The notes beneath the pieces are model-generated. The model was given only the letters and a program-made list of their open reading frames with translations, was not told the origin of the DNA and did not search any database. Positions 9,750-18,921 of a stretch of DNA of 64,000 nt are shown piece by piece. Source of the DNA: Bradyrhizobium sp. AZCC 1693 (lineage in GTDB: Bacteria > Pseudomonadota > Alphaproteobacteria > Rhizobiales > Xanthobacteraceae). The stretch covers positions 5,270,001 through 5,334,000 of the forward strand of contig NZ_JAZHSD010000001.1 in the NCBI RefSeq assembly GCF_036924745.1. Direction: 5' to 3'. The position numbers and the translations under genes were made by a program. The stretch's first letter is position 1, and each line of letters starts with the position of its first letter.

Positions 9750-11522
9750 ATGATGATGTCTGGATCGCACAAGTTGTGCCGATGGGCACTTGCAGCCGCC
9801 GCCTTCCTGCTGGTGAGCGAGCCGGCGTTTGCCGAAAAGCGCGTGGCGCTGGTGCTCGGCAATTCCAACTACCAGAATGTCGCGCCGCTGGCCAATCCGG
9901 TTAACGACAGCGCCAAGATCGCGTCGACGCTAAAGGACGCCGGCTTCGACGTCGTCGATTCCCGCCGCGACCTGCCGGCGGCCGAAACCCGTCGCGCGCT
10001 GCGCGATTTCGCCGATCGTGCCCGCGATGCCGATATCGCGGTGGTCTATTACGCCGGCCACGGCATCGAGGTGGACGGCGGGAACTACCTGATCCCGGTC
10101 GATGCGCGGCTGGAACGCGACACCGACATCTATGACGAGGGCCTCTCGCTCGACCGCATCCTGATTGCGATCGAGCCGGCCAAAAAACTCCGCCTGGTGA
10201 TTCTCGACGCCTGCCGCGACAATCCGTTCGCCCGGACCATGAAGCGCACGGTCGCTTCGCGCGCGATCGGGCAGGGTCTGGCCAAGGTCGAACCGACCAG
10301 CCCGAACGTCCTGATCGCCTATTCGGCCAAGGCCGGGTCCACCGCGGCCGACGGTGACGGCAAGAACAGCCCGTTTACGGCGGCGCTGTCGCACCATCTG
10401 ACGAAGCCGGGGCTCGACGTGCGCCGCGCGTTCGGCTTCGTGCGCGACGAGGTGCTCAAGACCACCAACAACCGGCAGGAACCCTTTGTGTATGGCTCGC
10501 TCGGCGGTGAAGACGTGCCGCTGGTGCCGGCGCCCCGTCCGGCGGCGGCTGCTGCGACGCCAGCCCCCAGCGCGCAGGCCGAAGCCCGCCGCGATTACGA
10601 ACTCGCGCTGCAGATCGGCAACAAGAGCGCGCTCAACGCCTTCCTGGCGCAATATCCTGATGGTTTCTACGCGAGCCTTGCCAAGCTTCAGCTCGACAAG
10701 ATCGCCGCCGAGGAAACGCGTGTCGCGGCGACCGAAAAAGCGCGGCAGGCCGAGCAGGAGCGGGCGCGGCTCGCCGCCGAGGGCGCCCGGAAGTCGCAGC
10801 AGGCAAAGGCCGAAGCCGAAGCCAAGGCCGCCGAGCAGGCGCGCATCGCGGCTGAAAAGGCCAAGCAGGTGGCGCAGGACCAGGCGGCCGCAGCCGAACA
10901 GAAGCGCGTCGCCGCCGAAAGCGCTGCCGCCGACAAGGCGTCGGCTCCGGCAGCCGCTGACAAGGACAAGGCGGTGAACGTTGCCGCGCTCGCCGCGGGG
11001 CCGCCGCAGGATGATGTCACCAAGTCGGTGCAGGCCGAACTGCGCCGCGTCGGCTGCCTGACCGGCAACGCCGATGGCAATTGGAACAACGCCTCGCAGC
11101 GGTCGCTGACGCAGTTCAACCGCTACGCCGGAACCAGGCTCGATACCAAGGTCGCCAGCGTCGATACGCTCGATACGCTCAAGCTGAAGTCGTCACGGGT
11201 GTGCCCGCTGGTGTGCGAACACGGCTTCCGGGCCGATGGCGACCGCTGCACCAAGATCACCTGCGCCGAGGGCTCGTTCCTCAACGACGACAATGAATGC
11301 GAGAAACGTCGCGCCAAAAAGCCGGTGGCAACGCGCGACAGGCCGGAAGCAAGGCGGGTTCCCGAAGCAAGGCAAGCTCCGGAGCCCAGGCAAGTTATCG
11401 TCAGGCGTTCCCAAACACCGACTGGTCCAGGGCTGGGGTCCAAAGGCCAGCCGCTTACCGGCCTTGAACGGGCTCAGGGTTGCAACGGATACCAGGCCAT
11501 CATGTCGGGCGTGTGCCCCTAG
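9750..11522 (+). CDS. Secreted caspase-like (peptidase C14) protein with coiled coil and Cys-rich tail
   Basis: About 590 residues starting MMMSGSHK behind GGAGGAG. A signal peptide ends near AFA-EKRV, so the protein is exported. Residues 30-255 are a caspase-like domain with the dyad histidine H104 in YYAGHGIE and cysteine C155 in LDACRDNPF. Then follow a linker, an Ala/Lys/Glu-rich coiled coil (about 310-415), a segment VQAELRRVGCLTGNADGNWN that resembles peptidoglycan-binding repeats, and a C-terminal tail with several Cys pairs. Proteins of this shape are frequent in Bradyrhizobium. They are thought to be arginine- or lysine-directed orthocaspases, but substrates and roles are unknown. 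The second and third ATGs (9753, 9756) have better spacing to the Shine-Dalgarno sequence. Confidence 0.88.
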   Translation: MMMSGSHKLCRWALAAAAFLLVSEPAFAEKRVALVLGNSNYQNVAPLANPVNDSAKIASTLKDAGFDVVDSRRDLPAAETRRALRDFADRARDADIAVVYYAGHGIEVDGGNYLIPVDARLERDTDIYDEGLSLDRILIAIEPAKKLRLVILDACRDNPFARTMKRTVASRAIGQGLAKVEPTSPNVLIAYSAKAGSTAADGDGKNSPFTAALSHHLTKPGLDVRRAFGFVRDEVLKTTNNRQEPFVYGSLGGEDVPLVPAPRPAAAAATPAPSAQAEARRDYELALQIGNKSALNAFLAQYPDGFYASLAKLQLDKIAAEETRVAATEKARQAEQERARLAAEGARKSQQAKAEAEAKAAEQARIAAEKAKQVAQDQAAAAEQKRVAAESAAADKASAPAAADKDKAVNVAALAAGPPQDDVTKSVQAELRRVGCLTGNADGNWNNASQRSLTQFNRYAGTRLDTKVASVDTLDTLKLKSSRVCPLVCEHGFRADGDRCTKITCAEGSFLNDDNECEKRRAKKPVATRDRPEARRVPEARQAPEPRQVIVRRSQTPTGPGLGSKGQPLTGLERAQGCNGYQAIMSGVCP

Positions 11523-11618
11523 CAAATAGCGGCGCGTTATCGAACACGCTGCGGCCCCGGCTCATCTCTGTCTTGACGGCAGGGGCCGGGTCCGATTCCA
11601 GTCCGGGACGACAGGGGC

Positions 11619-12299
11619 TCAGATCGCGCTCGCCGCGATATTCACCATCAGGGCCAGCAGCGCCGTGTTGAACACGAACGAGATGATGCCGTGGACCGTC
11701 GCGGTGCGGCGGATGATCCTGTCGGTGATGCCAACGTCGGAAACCTGCGCGGTCATGCCAATCACAAACGAGAAGTAGACGAAGTCCCAATAGTCGGCCT
11801 CGACATGCGCGTCGCCGCTCGGGAACTGCAGGCCGCCAGGGCTTTTGCCGCGATGGAAATCATGCGCGTAGTGCAGCGCAAAGGCGGTGTGTACGATCGT
11901 CCATGACAGCACGATCGTCACAACAGCCAGGATCAGCCCGGCCGGATCGCCTTTCGAGGCGCCGAGCTCGAACACGATCGCGCCAAGACTCGCGAGGGCG
12001 CCGAACGCGGTCAACAACAGGATCAGGAACCGCCCGTCATCCTGCAATACCGCGCTGCGTCGGATATGGGCGATGTCGCAACGCAGCATCATGATGTAGG
12101 CGAGTACGAGATATAGTGCGGCGAAGACATCCCAGCCGACGATGAGACGTGTCGCCAGCCGCCGCGTGTCAGGCAGCAGGAAGAATATGACGACACCGAG
12201 CGCGAGCGCGATGAAGGTCCGCGGCCGCCCATAGACCACGCGGACCGGCAGCGGCAGCTTGCGGAACCGGACAAGGTGCTTTTCGAATTCCTCGCTCAT
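11619..12299 (-). CDS. DUF1345 integral membrane protein
   Basis: A 226-residue inner-membrane protein with five to six hydrophobic segments. The family-typical elements are GWDVFAALYLVLAYIMM and the loop ADYWDFVYFSFVIGMTAQVSDV, diagnostic of DUF1345. The function is unknown. It is separated from the prenyl synthase on the same strand by only a few tens of bases and may be co-transcribed downstream of it in minus orientation. Confidence 0.85.
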   Translation of the reverse strand: MSEEFEKHLVRFRKLPLPVRVVYGRPRTFIALALGVVIFFLLPDTRRLATRLIVGWDVFAALYLVLAYIMMLRCDIAHIRRSAVLQDDGRFLILLLTAFGALASLGAIVFELGASKGDPAGLILAVVTIVLSWTIVHTAFALHYAHDFHRGKSPGGLQFPSGDAHVEADYWDFVYFSFVIGMTAQVSDVGITDRIIRRTATVHGIISFVFNTALLALMVNIAASAI

Positions 12300-12326
12300 C
12301 CGCTGCCTTTATCTCGCTAGCTCTTG

Positions 12327-13247
12327 CTAGCTCTTGCGCTCGGCGACGAAGCGGGCGGCTGCCCGCAACGTGTCGCCCTTCGCGCCGAAGATCGAGAGTG
12401 CTGAATCGGCACGTGCCAGCAGATCGCGCACGCGCTGCTTGGCGCCGTCGATGCCGAGCTGGGTGACGAAGGTGGTCTTGCCCAAGGCCGCATCCTGCCC
12501 GGTCTGCTTGCCGAGCGCGGCGGCGTCGCCCTCGACGTCGAGCAGGTCGTCGGCGATCTGAAACGCCTCGCCGAGCGCGCGGCCGTAATCGTCGAGCGCC
12601 TGATACTCCTTCGGCGTGGACTGGCCGAGGATGGCACCGGCGATGCAGCCATAGCGCAGCAGCGCGCCGGTCTTCATCTGCTGCAGCCGCGCCACGTCGA
12701 CCGGTTCGCGGTCGCCGAACCGGCCTTCGCCCGCGAGGTCCAGGATCTGGCCGCCGACCATGCCGCCGATGCCGGAGGCGCGCGCCAGCGCGCGCGTCAG
12801 CAACAGGCGCACCGTGGCGTCGTTGTGGATCTCGTCGCGGGTGACGATGTCGAACGCCAGCGTCAACAGCCCGTCGCCGGCGAGGATCGCGGTGGCGTCG
12901 TCGGTATTCTTGTGCAGCGTGGGCCGGCCGCGGCGCAGGTCGCTGTTGTCCATCGCCGGCAGATCGTCATGGATCAGCGAATAGCAATGGATGCATTCCA
13001 GGGCCGCGCCGACCAACAGGGCCGCTTCGCGCGGAACTCCGAACACCGCCGAGCTTTCGGCCACCAGGAAGGGCCGCAGCCGCTTTCCGCCGCCCAGGCT
13101 GGAATAGCGCATCGCCTCCATCAGCCGCTTCGGCCGGGCGATCTCGTCGGGCAACAGCGTATCGGACAACAGCTTCGCCAGCAGGGCTTCGGTATCGTCC
13201 GCGGTCTGGTCGAGGCGTTTGGCAAAATCGGCAGTGGCGGTGGTCAT
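12327..13247 (-). CDS. ispA: Short-chain polyprenyl diphosphate synthase (farnesyl diphosphate synthase type)
   Basis: A prenyltransferase that condenses isopentenyl diphosphate with allylic diphosphates, most likely to farnesyl diphosphate. About 306 residues. The first Asp-rich motif is [16 protein letters not shown], which has the two-residue insertion of bacterial FPP/GGPP synthases. The second is [12 protein letters not shown] take the ATG at 13247 ([10 protein letters not shown]), with GGAG upstream, over the longer open frame. FPP versus GGPP cannot be settled without the chain-length pocket. It uses the isoprenoid units made through ispG. It diverges from mtgA, for which it also supplies the lipid-carrier precursor in a broad sense. 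Confidence 0.88.
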   Translation of the reverse strand: MTTATADFAKRLDQTADDTEALLAKLLSDTLLPDEIARPKRLMEAMRYSSLGGGKRLRPFLVAESSAVFGVPREAALLVGAALECIHCYSLIHDDLPAMDNSDLRRGRPTLHKNTDDATAILAGDGLLTLAFDIVTRDEIHNDATVRLLLTRALARASGIGGMVGGQILDLAGEGRFGDREPVDVARLQQMKTGALLRYGCIAGAILGQSTPKEYQALDDYGRALGEAFQIADDLLDVEGDAAALGKQTGQDAALGKTTFVTQLGIDGAKQRVRDLLARADSALSIFGAKGDTLRAAARFVAERKS

Positions 13248-13309
13248 TAAGAATAGCTCCAGATCAATTTGGCCGGACAATCGTTGATGGCAACGGCTTC
13301 GTCAATTCC

Positions 13310-14101
13310 ATGATCCCGGTCACAAAAGCGCTGGAAAACGCACGAAATATCATGGAGATGTCACGGAGGTGGGGCCAATTCATCGGCCTCGGGCCGGCTT
13401 GGGTTGAACCGGAAGCGTCCAATTTGCGCATTGTCCGAATTTTGCTGCTGATCCTGCTTGCGGTGCTGTTGCTGCCCTATCTGGTGACGCCGCTCTACCG
13501 AACCGGCCATCCGGTATCGGCGCTGATGGCCTGGCGCTGGCTCAAGGGCGCGCCGGTGTCCCGGCAATGGGTCGATTTCAACGCGATTTCGCCTTATCTG
13601 CCGCGCTCGGTGGTGGGCTCCGAGGACGCCAAATTCTGCAGCCATCGCGGGGTCGATTGGGGCGCGCTGCAGGATGCGATCGACGATGCCGAGGACGGGG
13701 AGCCCGCCCGCGGCGGCTCGACCATCACCCAGCAGGTGGCGAAAAACCTGTTCCTGTGGCCGGGCCGCAGCGTGGTCCGCAAGGCGCTGGAACTGCCACT
13801 TGCGATGTGGATCGATCTGGTGCTGCCCAAGCAGCGGATCCTGGAAATCTACCTCAACATCGCCGAGCTTGGACCGTCCGGGCAGTTCGGGGCCGAGGCC
13901 GGGTCGATCTACGCGTTCGGCCGTTCGGCGGCGACGCTTTCGGCGCGCGAGGCCGCCTTGCTGGCGGCGATCCTGCCCAATCCGGTCAGGCGCAGCGCCC
14001 GCAATCCTGGCCCCGGGGTACGCCGTCTGGCCGGAACCTACATGGCGCGGGCCAATGCCGCGGCGCTTCAGCGCTGCTGGAGCGAGAATCGCGGTTATTG
14101 A
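13310..14101 (+). CDS. mtgA: Monofunctional biosynthetic peptidoglycan transglycosylase
   Basis: An inner-membrane GT51 glycosyltransferase that polymerises lipid II into glycan strands and lacks a transpeptidase domain. One N-terminal transmembrane segment ([20 protein letters not shown]) precedes the GT51 domain. The catalytic motif [18 protein letters not shown] and the second motif [18 protein letters not shown] are intact, followed by [11 protein letters not shown]. The 263 residues suit MtgA. No good ribosome site precedes the first ATG, and an ATG at 13352 would give a slightly shorter protein. Confidence 0.93.
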   Translation: MIPVTKALENARNIMEMSRRWGQFIGLGPAWVEPEASNLRIVRILLLILLAVLLLPYLVTPLYRTGHPVSALMAWRWLKGAPVSRQWVDFNAISPYLPRSVVGSEDAKFCSHRGVDWGALQDAIDDAEDGEPARGGSTITQQVAKNLFLWPGRSVVRKALELPLAMWIDLVLPKQRILEIYLNIAELGPSGQFGAEAGSIYAFGRSAATLSAREAALLAAILPNPVRRSARNPGPGVRRLAGTYMARANAAALQRCWSENRGY

Positions 14102-14156
14102 TCCAGCCCCAAGCAGCCCAAGCGAGCGAAGACAGGCTCGCTGGGATTGGCAAGTG

Positions 14157-15170
14157 TCACTTCTTCTCTGGCGCAGCCGCGCCCTTTCCGCCAAAGACCG
14201 CCGCATCGAACTTGGCGGGATCGACGGTCTGATATCTCGACCAATCCATGGCGGGATCAGCGCCGTAAAGCTTCGTCCATCCTGGACTCTGATCCATCGT
14301 GGCGCTGTCTACGGGACGAATTTCAAAATGAAACCGTCCTTTGCTGCCGACTTCGCCGATCGTGTCCTTGGCTTTGAGCTGCTGTCCGACCGCAATCGGC
14401 CTGCCATCATGGCCAACCAGCTTGCCGAGCTGGGCGTAGCGGCTGTAGGCCGCGCGCCCGTTCGCAAAGCTGTGTTTGACCACGACATATCGCCCGCATT
14501 GACCGGCGGTCGGCGTATCCACCGTTGCCGTTTCGTTGTCTTCCAGCTTGACGACGATGCCGTCTTCCATGACCGGCACAGGCGTTCCTGCCGGGGCGCT
14601 GTAGTCCGATCCGGAATGGAATTGCTGGCCGCAGCCGCAGTCTGCGGCCTCCTTTTCGCTGCCTTGCTGGCTTGGCGGACCGCTGAATTCATTGACGACG
14701 ATGCCCGGGCCCTTTTGGTCGAAATAAATCAGGGCCGCATAAAGCGTCAGTTTCCCGCCCAGCGGCACCTCTTTCTCCAGATGCTCGGTAAGCACGTCTT
14801 GAACGTACATCGTGAAGAGCTTCCCCTTCGCGGACTTGACCTGGATGCAGCGCGAGATCGGAGCCCGCTCGAGGAAATCTTTGGGGATTCCCGACGTCAC
14901 CATTGCCCATTTCAGGAAATTGATTGCGCAAGGCGTGGCCTGTGCCGCCAGCGTGACCTCGAACCGATAGCTTTGTACCGGAAACACATCGACGCCCATC
15001 CCGGACGGAGGTTTCCTCGCGGAAATGACATCGATATCCGCCGGCTTGTATCGGTCGTAATCGAATGCCGCGGCGTCAGCCGCCAGCAGCATCGATAGAA
15101 TGCCTGCCAGGCTCCAGAGCCGGTGAGATGCCCAGGCCGGCCGAATCCAGGCGGCGGATTGGCACACCAT
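14157..15170 (-). CDS. M23 (LytM-like) protein with degenerate active site
   Basis: An exported protein of about 337 residues. A signal peptide (hydrophobic LWSLAGILSMLLAADAAA) is followed by a unique region with several cysteines and then an M23 domain at about residue 200. HSGSDYSA supplies the first zinc pair. The residue normally in the YxHL motif is Gln (SRYAQLG), and the HxH motif reads GRFHFEIR, so the first His is Arg. The zinc ligands may survive but both catalytic histidines are missing. That suggests a non-hydrolytic LytM protein, as in EnvC/NlpD-type amidase activators. The start is uncertain: a GTG at 15188 behind AGGGGG is an alternative. Confidence 0.75.
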   Translation of the reverse strand: MVCQSAAWIRPAWASHRLWSLAGILSMLLAADAAAFDYDRYKPADIDVISARKPPSGMGVDVFPVQSYRFEVTLAAQATPCAINFLKWAMVTSGIPKDFLERAPISRCIQVKSAKGKLFTMYVQDVLTEHLEKEVPLGGKLTLYAALIYFDQKGPGIVVNEFSGPPSQQGSEKEAADCGCGQQFHSGSDYSAPAGTPVPVMEDGIVVKLEDNETATVDTPTAGQCGRYVVVKHSFANGRAAYSRYAQLGKLVGHDGRPIAVGQQLKAKDTIGEVGSKGRFHFEIRPVDSATMDQSPGWTKLYGADPAMDWSRYQTVDPAKFDAAVFGGKGAAAPEKK

Positions 15171-15188
15171 TCTTGAAAACTGGAACAC

Positions 15189-15499
15189 GGCACCCCCTGC
15201 CAACCATCTCCCACGCCGCCGGACAACTTCCGAAGTGACAGAGCGCAGCGAAACTACCTCAAATAGAGACGAGACCGTTAGCAAATGATCATGGTTTGTT
15301 CTAGTAAAATCTCGCTCTGGCCGTCCGCGGGGACGGGAGCGCCGGCACGGTGCATTTTCCGGCGATTTTCCCGCGCGATCGCCCTAGCATTACGGGGTCC
15401 CTTCCTCTATAAGCGCGGCCTTATCGGCATCGCAGCTCGCGCCTGACGCAGCGTCCCCATTTCGGACGATGCCTCCGACAACACCCCTAGAGGACCGTT
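15189..15499. other. Intergenic region before rpmF
   Basis: About 310 bases between the divergent M23-like and rpmF genes. It must hold both promoters. CTCTATAA at about 15410 is a possible -10 region for rpmF, and AGAGGA just before 15500 is its ribosome site. No repeat or RNA gene was recognised here. Confidence 0.35.
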
Positions 15500-15682
15500 A
15501 TGGCCGTTCCCAGAAGAAAAACATCGCCCTCGCGGCGTGGCATGCGCCGCTCGGCGGACGCCCTGAAGAAGCCGACCTATGCCGAGGACAAGGATTCGGG
15601 CGAGCTGCGCCGTCCGCACCACCTCGACCTGAAGACCGGCATGTACAAGGGCCGGCAGGTGCTGAAGAAGAAGGAATCCTGA
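15500..15682 (+). CDS. rpmF: 50S ribosomal protein L32
   Basis: A 60-residue basic protein with the L32 opening [18 protein letters not shown] and the typical [15 protein letters not shown] segment. It is a small component of the large ribosomal subunit near the peptidyl-transferase exit region. This is the zinc-free alphaproteobacterial form, as no CxxC pairs are present. AGAGGA precedes the ATG. It stands as its own unit, and plsX is not next to it as it is in enterobacteria. Confidence 0.97.
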   Translation: MAVPRRKTSPSRRGMRRSADALKKPTYAEDKDSGELRRPHHLDLKTGMYKGRQVLKKKES

Positions 15683-15817
15683 CCGGATTAGGGGAAAAGG
15701 CGCCGCGGCCAGCGGCGTCTGCCCGAATTTGGCCAACGAGTGGGCCAACGGTTCCATAAGGCGAAGTGATATGCTTCGCCCGGGACATTCCGGTTTTCCT
15801 AGCAAGGCGCGATACCC

Positions 15818-16543
15818 ATGGTCGGTTTTCCGCTGCTTCTGATTCCGCTCGCGATCTACAACATCATCGTCTTCCTGATGCCCGACGTGTCGTTCACCGA
15901 TCCGTTGGTGAAGCTGACGTTGATGTCGGGGGCGGAGTGGACGGTGACGCTGAGCGACGTGCTGCTTACGCTCGCCATCCTGCTGCTGCTGGCCGAAGTC
16001 ATCAAAGGCGCACGCCCCGGCGCGAAATATCTCACCGACCATCTGCTGTCGCTGATCGTGTTCGGCGCGGCGGCGGCTGAATTCGTGCTGTGGCCGAAGT
16101 TCGGCACCTCGACCTATTTCCTGATGACGGCACTGTCGCTGGTGGATTTCCTCTCCGGTCTCGCGCTGCGAACGCGGCGACGGGCGGTTTCGGTGGCGCC
16201 GGCGCCTGCGCCTGTAACGAAAAGCGTCGAAAAAGCCGAGCTGCCGGCGGCCGAGCCCAAAGTCGAGCCCGCCGAGCCTAAGATCGACCCTGCACCGGCA
16301 ACAACGGCTGCGCCCGCGGCGCCGGCCGTGCCGCCGGCAGCCTCGGTCGCCGAATCCGTGCTGGATCACCCCGAACCGAAACCGGTACAGCCCGCTGTCG
16401 CGCCCGAAGCTTCACCGGCAGCGCCGTCACCGCAAGTTCCTGCCCCGGAAGTTTCTTCACCGGAAATCCCGTCGCCGGGAATACAGCCGGGCTCCGGCTC
16501 TCCGCCATCGCCGGATAAGCCGGACACGCCTTATCAGCGCTGA
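15818..16543 (+). CDS. Membrane protein with long Pro/Ala-rich tail
   Basis: No family recognised. Residues 1-125 contain four predicted transmembrane helices (for example LLLIPLAIYNIIVFLM and LLTLAILLLLAEVI). Residues 130-241 are a low-complexity Pro/Ala/Glu tail with repeated PAPAP-, AEPK- and SPE-type words and no hydrophobic segment. Such tails usually span periplasm or cytoplasm as flexible linkers. The gene starts about 135 bases after rpmF and could be read from its promoter. The membrane part is conserved-looking; the tail is probably variable. Confidence 0.7.
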   Translation: MVGFPLLLIPLAIYNIIVFLMPDVSFTDPLVKLTLMSGAEWTVTLSDVLLTLAILLLLAEVIKGARPGAKYLTDHLLSLIVFGAAAAEFVLWPKFGTSTYFLMTALSLVDFLSGLALRTRRRAVSVAPAPAPVTKSVEKAELPAAEPKVEPAEPKIDPAPATTAAPAAPAVPPAASVAESVLDHPEPKPVQPAVAPEASPAAPSPQVPAPEVSSPEIPSPGIQPGSGSPPSPDKPDTPYQR

Positions 16544-16544
16544 T

Positions 16545-16832
16545 CTAGATGGTTTGTCGCGTCCGGAAGCCGGTGCCGGACCGCCGCATCTGGCTCGCAC
16601 CATAGGCTGTCTGGGCATCCGCAAGCGAAGCCCGCCGCAGGCTGCGGGTCTGCGGCGCCTGGTCGGCGGTCGCGATCAACTGCGCGACGAAGGTCGGATC
16701 GGGCCGCGGCAGCACCCGCTTCGGCGACCAGTGTACGGACTGGGTCACCGGCACCAGCGCGACGCAGGCCGGCTCGTCGGCGTCGACGAACTCGCCGTCC
16801 AAAATCTCTTCCGATCGATCGATACCCAGCAT
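16545..16832 (-). CDS. Small conserved rhizobial protein of unknown function
   Basis: About 95 residues without membrane segments or cysteines. The centre reads LPRPDPTFVAQLIATADQAP followed by QTRSLRRASLADAQTAY. I recognise this type of PDPTFV-QTR-DA.AY segment as a short protein repeatedly annotated in Bradyrhizobiaceae, without function. The C-terminus is basic. A GTG at 16883 would add 17 residues. It is convergent with the membrane protein gene, with the two stops almost touching. Confidence 0.6.
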   Translation of the reverse strand: MLGIDRSEEILDGEFVDADEPACVALVPVTQSVHWSPKRVLPRPDPTFVAQLIATADQAPQTRSLRRASLADAQTAYGASQMRRSGTGFRTRQTI

Positions 16833-17065
16833 CGCACACCGTAACCGGCTAAAATTGTCACGTTTTGGGACATAACGCCCCACTGTGACCTGATGCTCGC
16901 AAGGCCTATGCCGATCCGTGCCCGTTCGTTCCGGGCAGGTCCGGAAAGTCTGCGAAACGTGGTTTCCAGATTATTTATGAACTTCGCCTAGCCTGTCATT
17001 CGAAAGAGCCAGTATCCTCAGGATTGTGGGAATCACCCGGCGGTGTCCCGAATCGAGGCGATCTG

Positions 17066-18757
17066 ATGCCCTCTGTCCCGGAAGCCTCCAGCATCCTCGC
17101 CGCGCTAGGCCAGGCGGCTTTCGTCTGGGACCTCGCGGCCGACTCCATTGCCTGGAGCGACAATGCCGGTTCCGTCTTCACCGATATCCCCACGGAAGCG
17201 CTGGCGAGCGCCACCGAGTTCGCCAAGCTGATCGAGCCCTTGCGTTCGATCCGGTCGGACGCGATCAGTCAATCGACGCCGGCGCGGAGCGGCGAAGGCG
17301 TCGCCTACCGGATCGAATATGGCGTACGGGCCGCGGCCTCCGCGCCCGTGCTCTGGATCGAGGAGACCGGCTGCTGGTTTGCAGGGCCTGACGGCAAGCC
17401 GGTTCGCGCGCAAGGCATCGTCCGGGTCAACAATGAGCGCCGCGCCCGCGACGAACAGCTCATGCGGCTGTCGAGGCACGATCCGCTGACCAGTGAACTC
17501 AATCGCACATATCTCGTCGCCTCGCTGGCGGAAACGATCGAGGAAACCATGCGTTCCCGATCGTCCTCCGCCTTCATGCTGATCGGCATCGATCATCTGG
17601 CGCGGGTCAACGACGCCTTTGGCTTCGACGTCGCCGACGCCGTGATCGCCGAGGTCGGAAAACGCATCCGCGCCAGGCTGCGCGGCGGCGACGTGCTCGG
17701 CCGGTTCTCCGGCAACAAGTTCGGTCTGGTCTTGAGGAACTGCACGGTCGACGACACCAATACCGCGGCCGAGCGCTTCCTGGCCGGGATCCGCGACGAG
17801 GTGATCCCGACCAAATCCGGCCCGGTCTCGGTGACCGCCTCGATCGGCGCGATCAGCATCCCGCGCTATGCCCGCACTGCCGATGAGGCCGTCACCCGCG
17901 CCCAGGAAACACTCGATGGCGCCAAGCGCCGCCGCGCCGGATCGTTCGCGCTGTGGCGTCCGAATGTCGAGCGTGACGCCCAGCGCCGCGTCAACATCCG
18001 CGTCACCGACGAGATCGTCACCGCGCTCAACGAGCGCCGCATCGTCACGGCGTTCGAGCCGGTGGTCGAAGCGCGCTCGCGGCAGCCGGCGTTCTACGAG
18101 TGCCTGGTGCGGATGGAGCAGGCGGACGGGCAGGCGCTGCTGGCGCCGGATATCGTGCCCGTCGCGGAGCGGCTGGGCCTGATCCGGCTGGTCGATCACC
18201 GCGTGCTCGAACTTGCGATCGCCGAACTTGCGGCTTCGCCGAACGTGCGGCTCAGCCTCAACATCTCGCCCGACACCACGATGGATCCGGACTGGTGGAC
18301 TTCAATCGAATCTTTGATGCAGGCGCATCCCGGTGCCGGCGAGAGGCTGATCGTCGAGATCACCGAAACGGTTGCAATCCAGGATATCGACGATATCAGC
18401 GGCTTCGTGACCCGCCTGAAGAATTTCGGCAGCCAGATCGCGATCGACGATTTCGGCGCCGGCTACACCTCGTTTCGGAATTTGCGCAAGCTCGGGGTCG
18501 ACATTGTAAAGATCGACGGCGCCTTCGTGCAGAACATCGCGCGCTCCGCGGACGATCGCGCCTTCGTGCATACGCTGATCGATCTGGCCAACCGCCTGCA
18601 GATCAAGACGGTGGCGGAATGGGTGCAGGACGAGGAAGCGGCCGTGATGCTGCGCGAATGGGGCTGCGATTACATCCAGGGCCGCCTGATCGGACTGGCC
18701 TCGCCGGAACGGCCGTGGGCCGTGGCGGGAGATGCGTCGCTGCCTGCGGCAGGATAG
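17066..18757 (+). CDS. EAL phosphodiesterase with degenerate GGDEF domain
   Basis: A c-di-GMP-related protein of about 563 residues. It has a PAS-like N-terminal sensor (about 1-130), a GGDEF domain (about 140-300) and an EAL domain (about 310-555), with no transmembrane segment. The GGDEF signature is replaced by RFSGNKF, so cyclase activity is unlikely; the domain may bind GTP or be structural. The EAL domain keeps its key residues: YECLVRM in place of EAL, SLNIS, VEITET, AIDDFGAGYTSF, VKIDGAF and CDYIQGRLIG. Phosphodiesterase activity is therefore plausible. The ATG at 17066 follows GAGG. It is a single gene followed by palindromic repeat A2. Confidence 0.88.
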   Translation: MPSVPEASSILAALGQAAFVWDLAADSIAWSDNAGSVFTDIPTEALASATEFAKLIEPLRSIRSDAISQSTPARSGEGVAYRIEYGVRAAASAPVLWIEETGCWFAGPDGKPVRAQGIVRVNNERRARDEQLMRLSRHDPLTSELNRTYLVASLAETIEETMRSRSSSAFMLIGIDHLARVNDAFGFDVADAVIAEVGKRIRARLRGGDVLGRFSGNKFGLVLRNCTVDDTNTAAERFLAGIRDEVIPTKSGPVSVTASIGAISIPRYARTADEAVTRAQETLDGAKRRRAGSFALWRPNVERDAQRRVNIRVTDEIVTALNERRIVTAFEPVVEARSRQPAFYECLVRMEQADGQALLAPDIVPVAERLGLIRLVDHRVLELAIAELAASPNVRLSLNISPDTTMDPDWWTSIESLMQAHPGAGERLIVEITETVAIQDIDDISGFVTRLKNFGSQIAIDDFGAGYTSFRNLRKLGVDIVKIDGAFVQNIARSADDRAFVHTLIDLANRLQIKTVAEWVQDEEAAVMLREWGCDYIQGRLIGLASPERPWAVAGDASLPAAG

Positions 18758-18766
18758 CTCTCTCCG

Positions 18767-18897
18767 CCCGTCGTCCCTGCGAAAGCATGCGAAAGCAGGG
18801 ACCCATACGCTGCGGCCCATCGATCGGGCAATCGGGCAGACGCCTTCTGTAAGCAATCTACGCTGGTGGTGGGTCCCTGCTTTCGCAGGGGCGACAG
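18767..18897. repeat. Palindromic intergenic repeat, family A, copy 2
   Basis: The left arm GTCGTCCCTGCGAAAGCATG and GGGACCCATA face the right arm GGGTCCCTGCTTTCGCAGGG. The left arm contains an internal duplication of TGCGAAAGCA. It lies between the convergent EAL gene and phaR and can act as a terminator for both. Confidence 0.8.
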
Positions 18898-18921
18898 TGG
18901 AGAGAGATGCGACGAAGAGGT

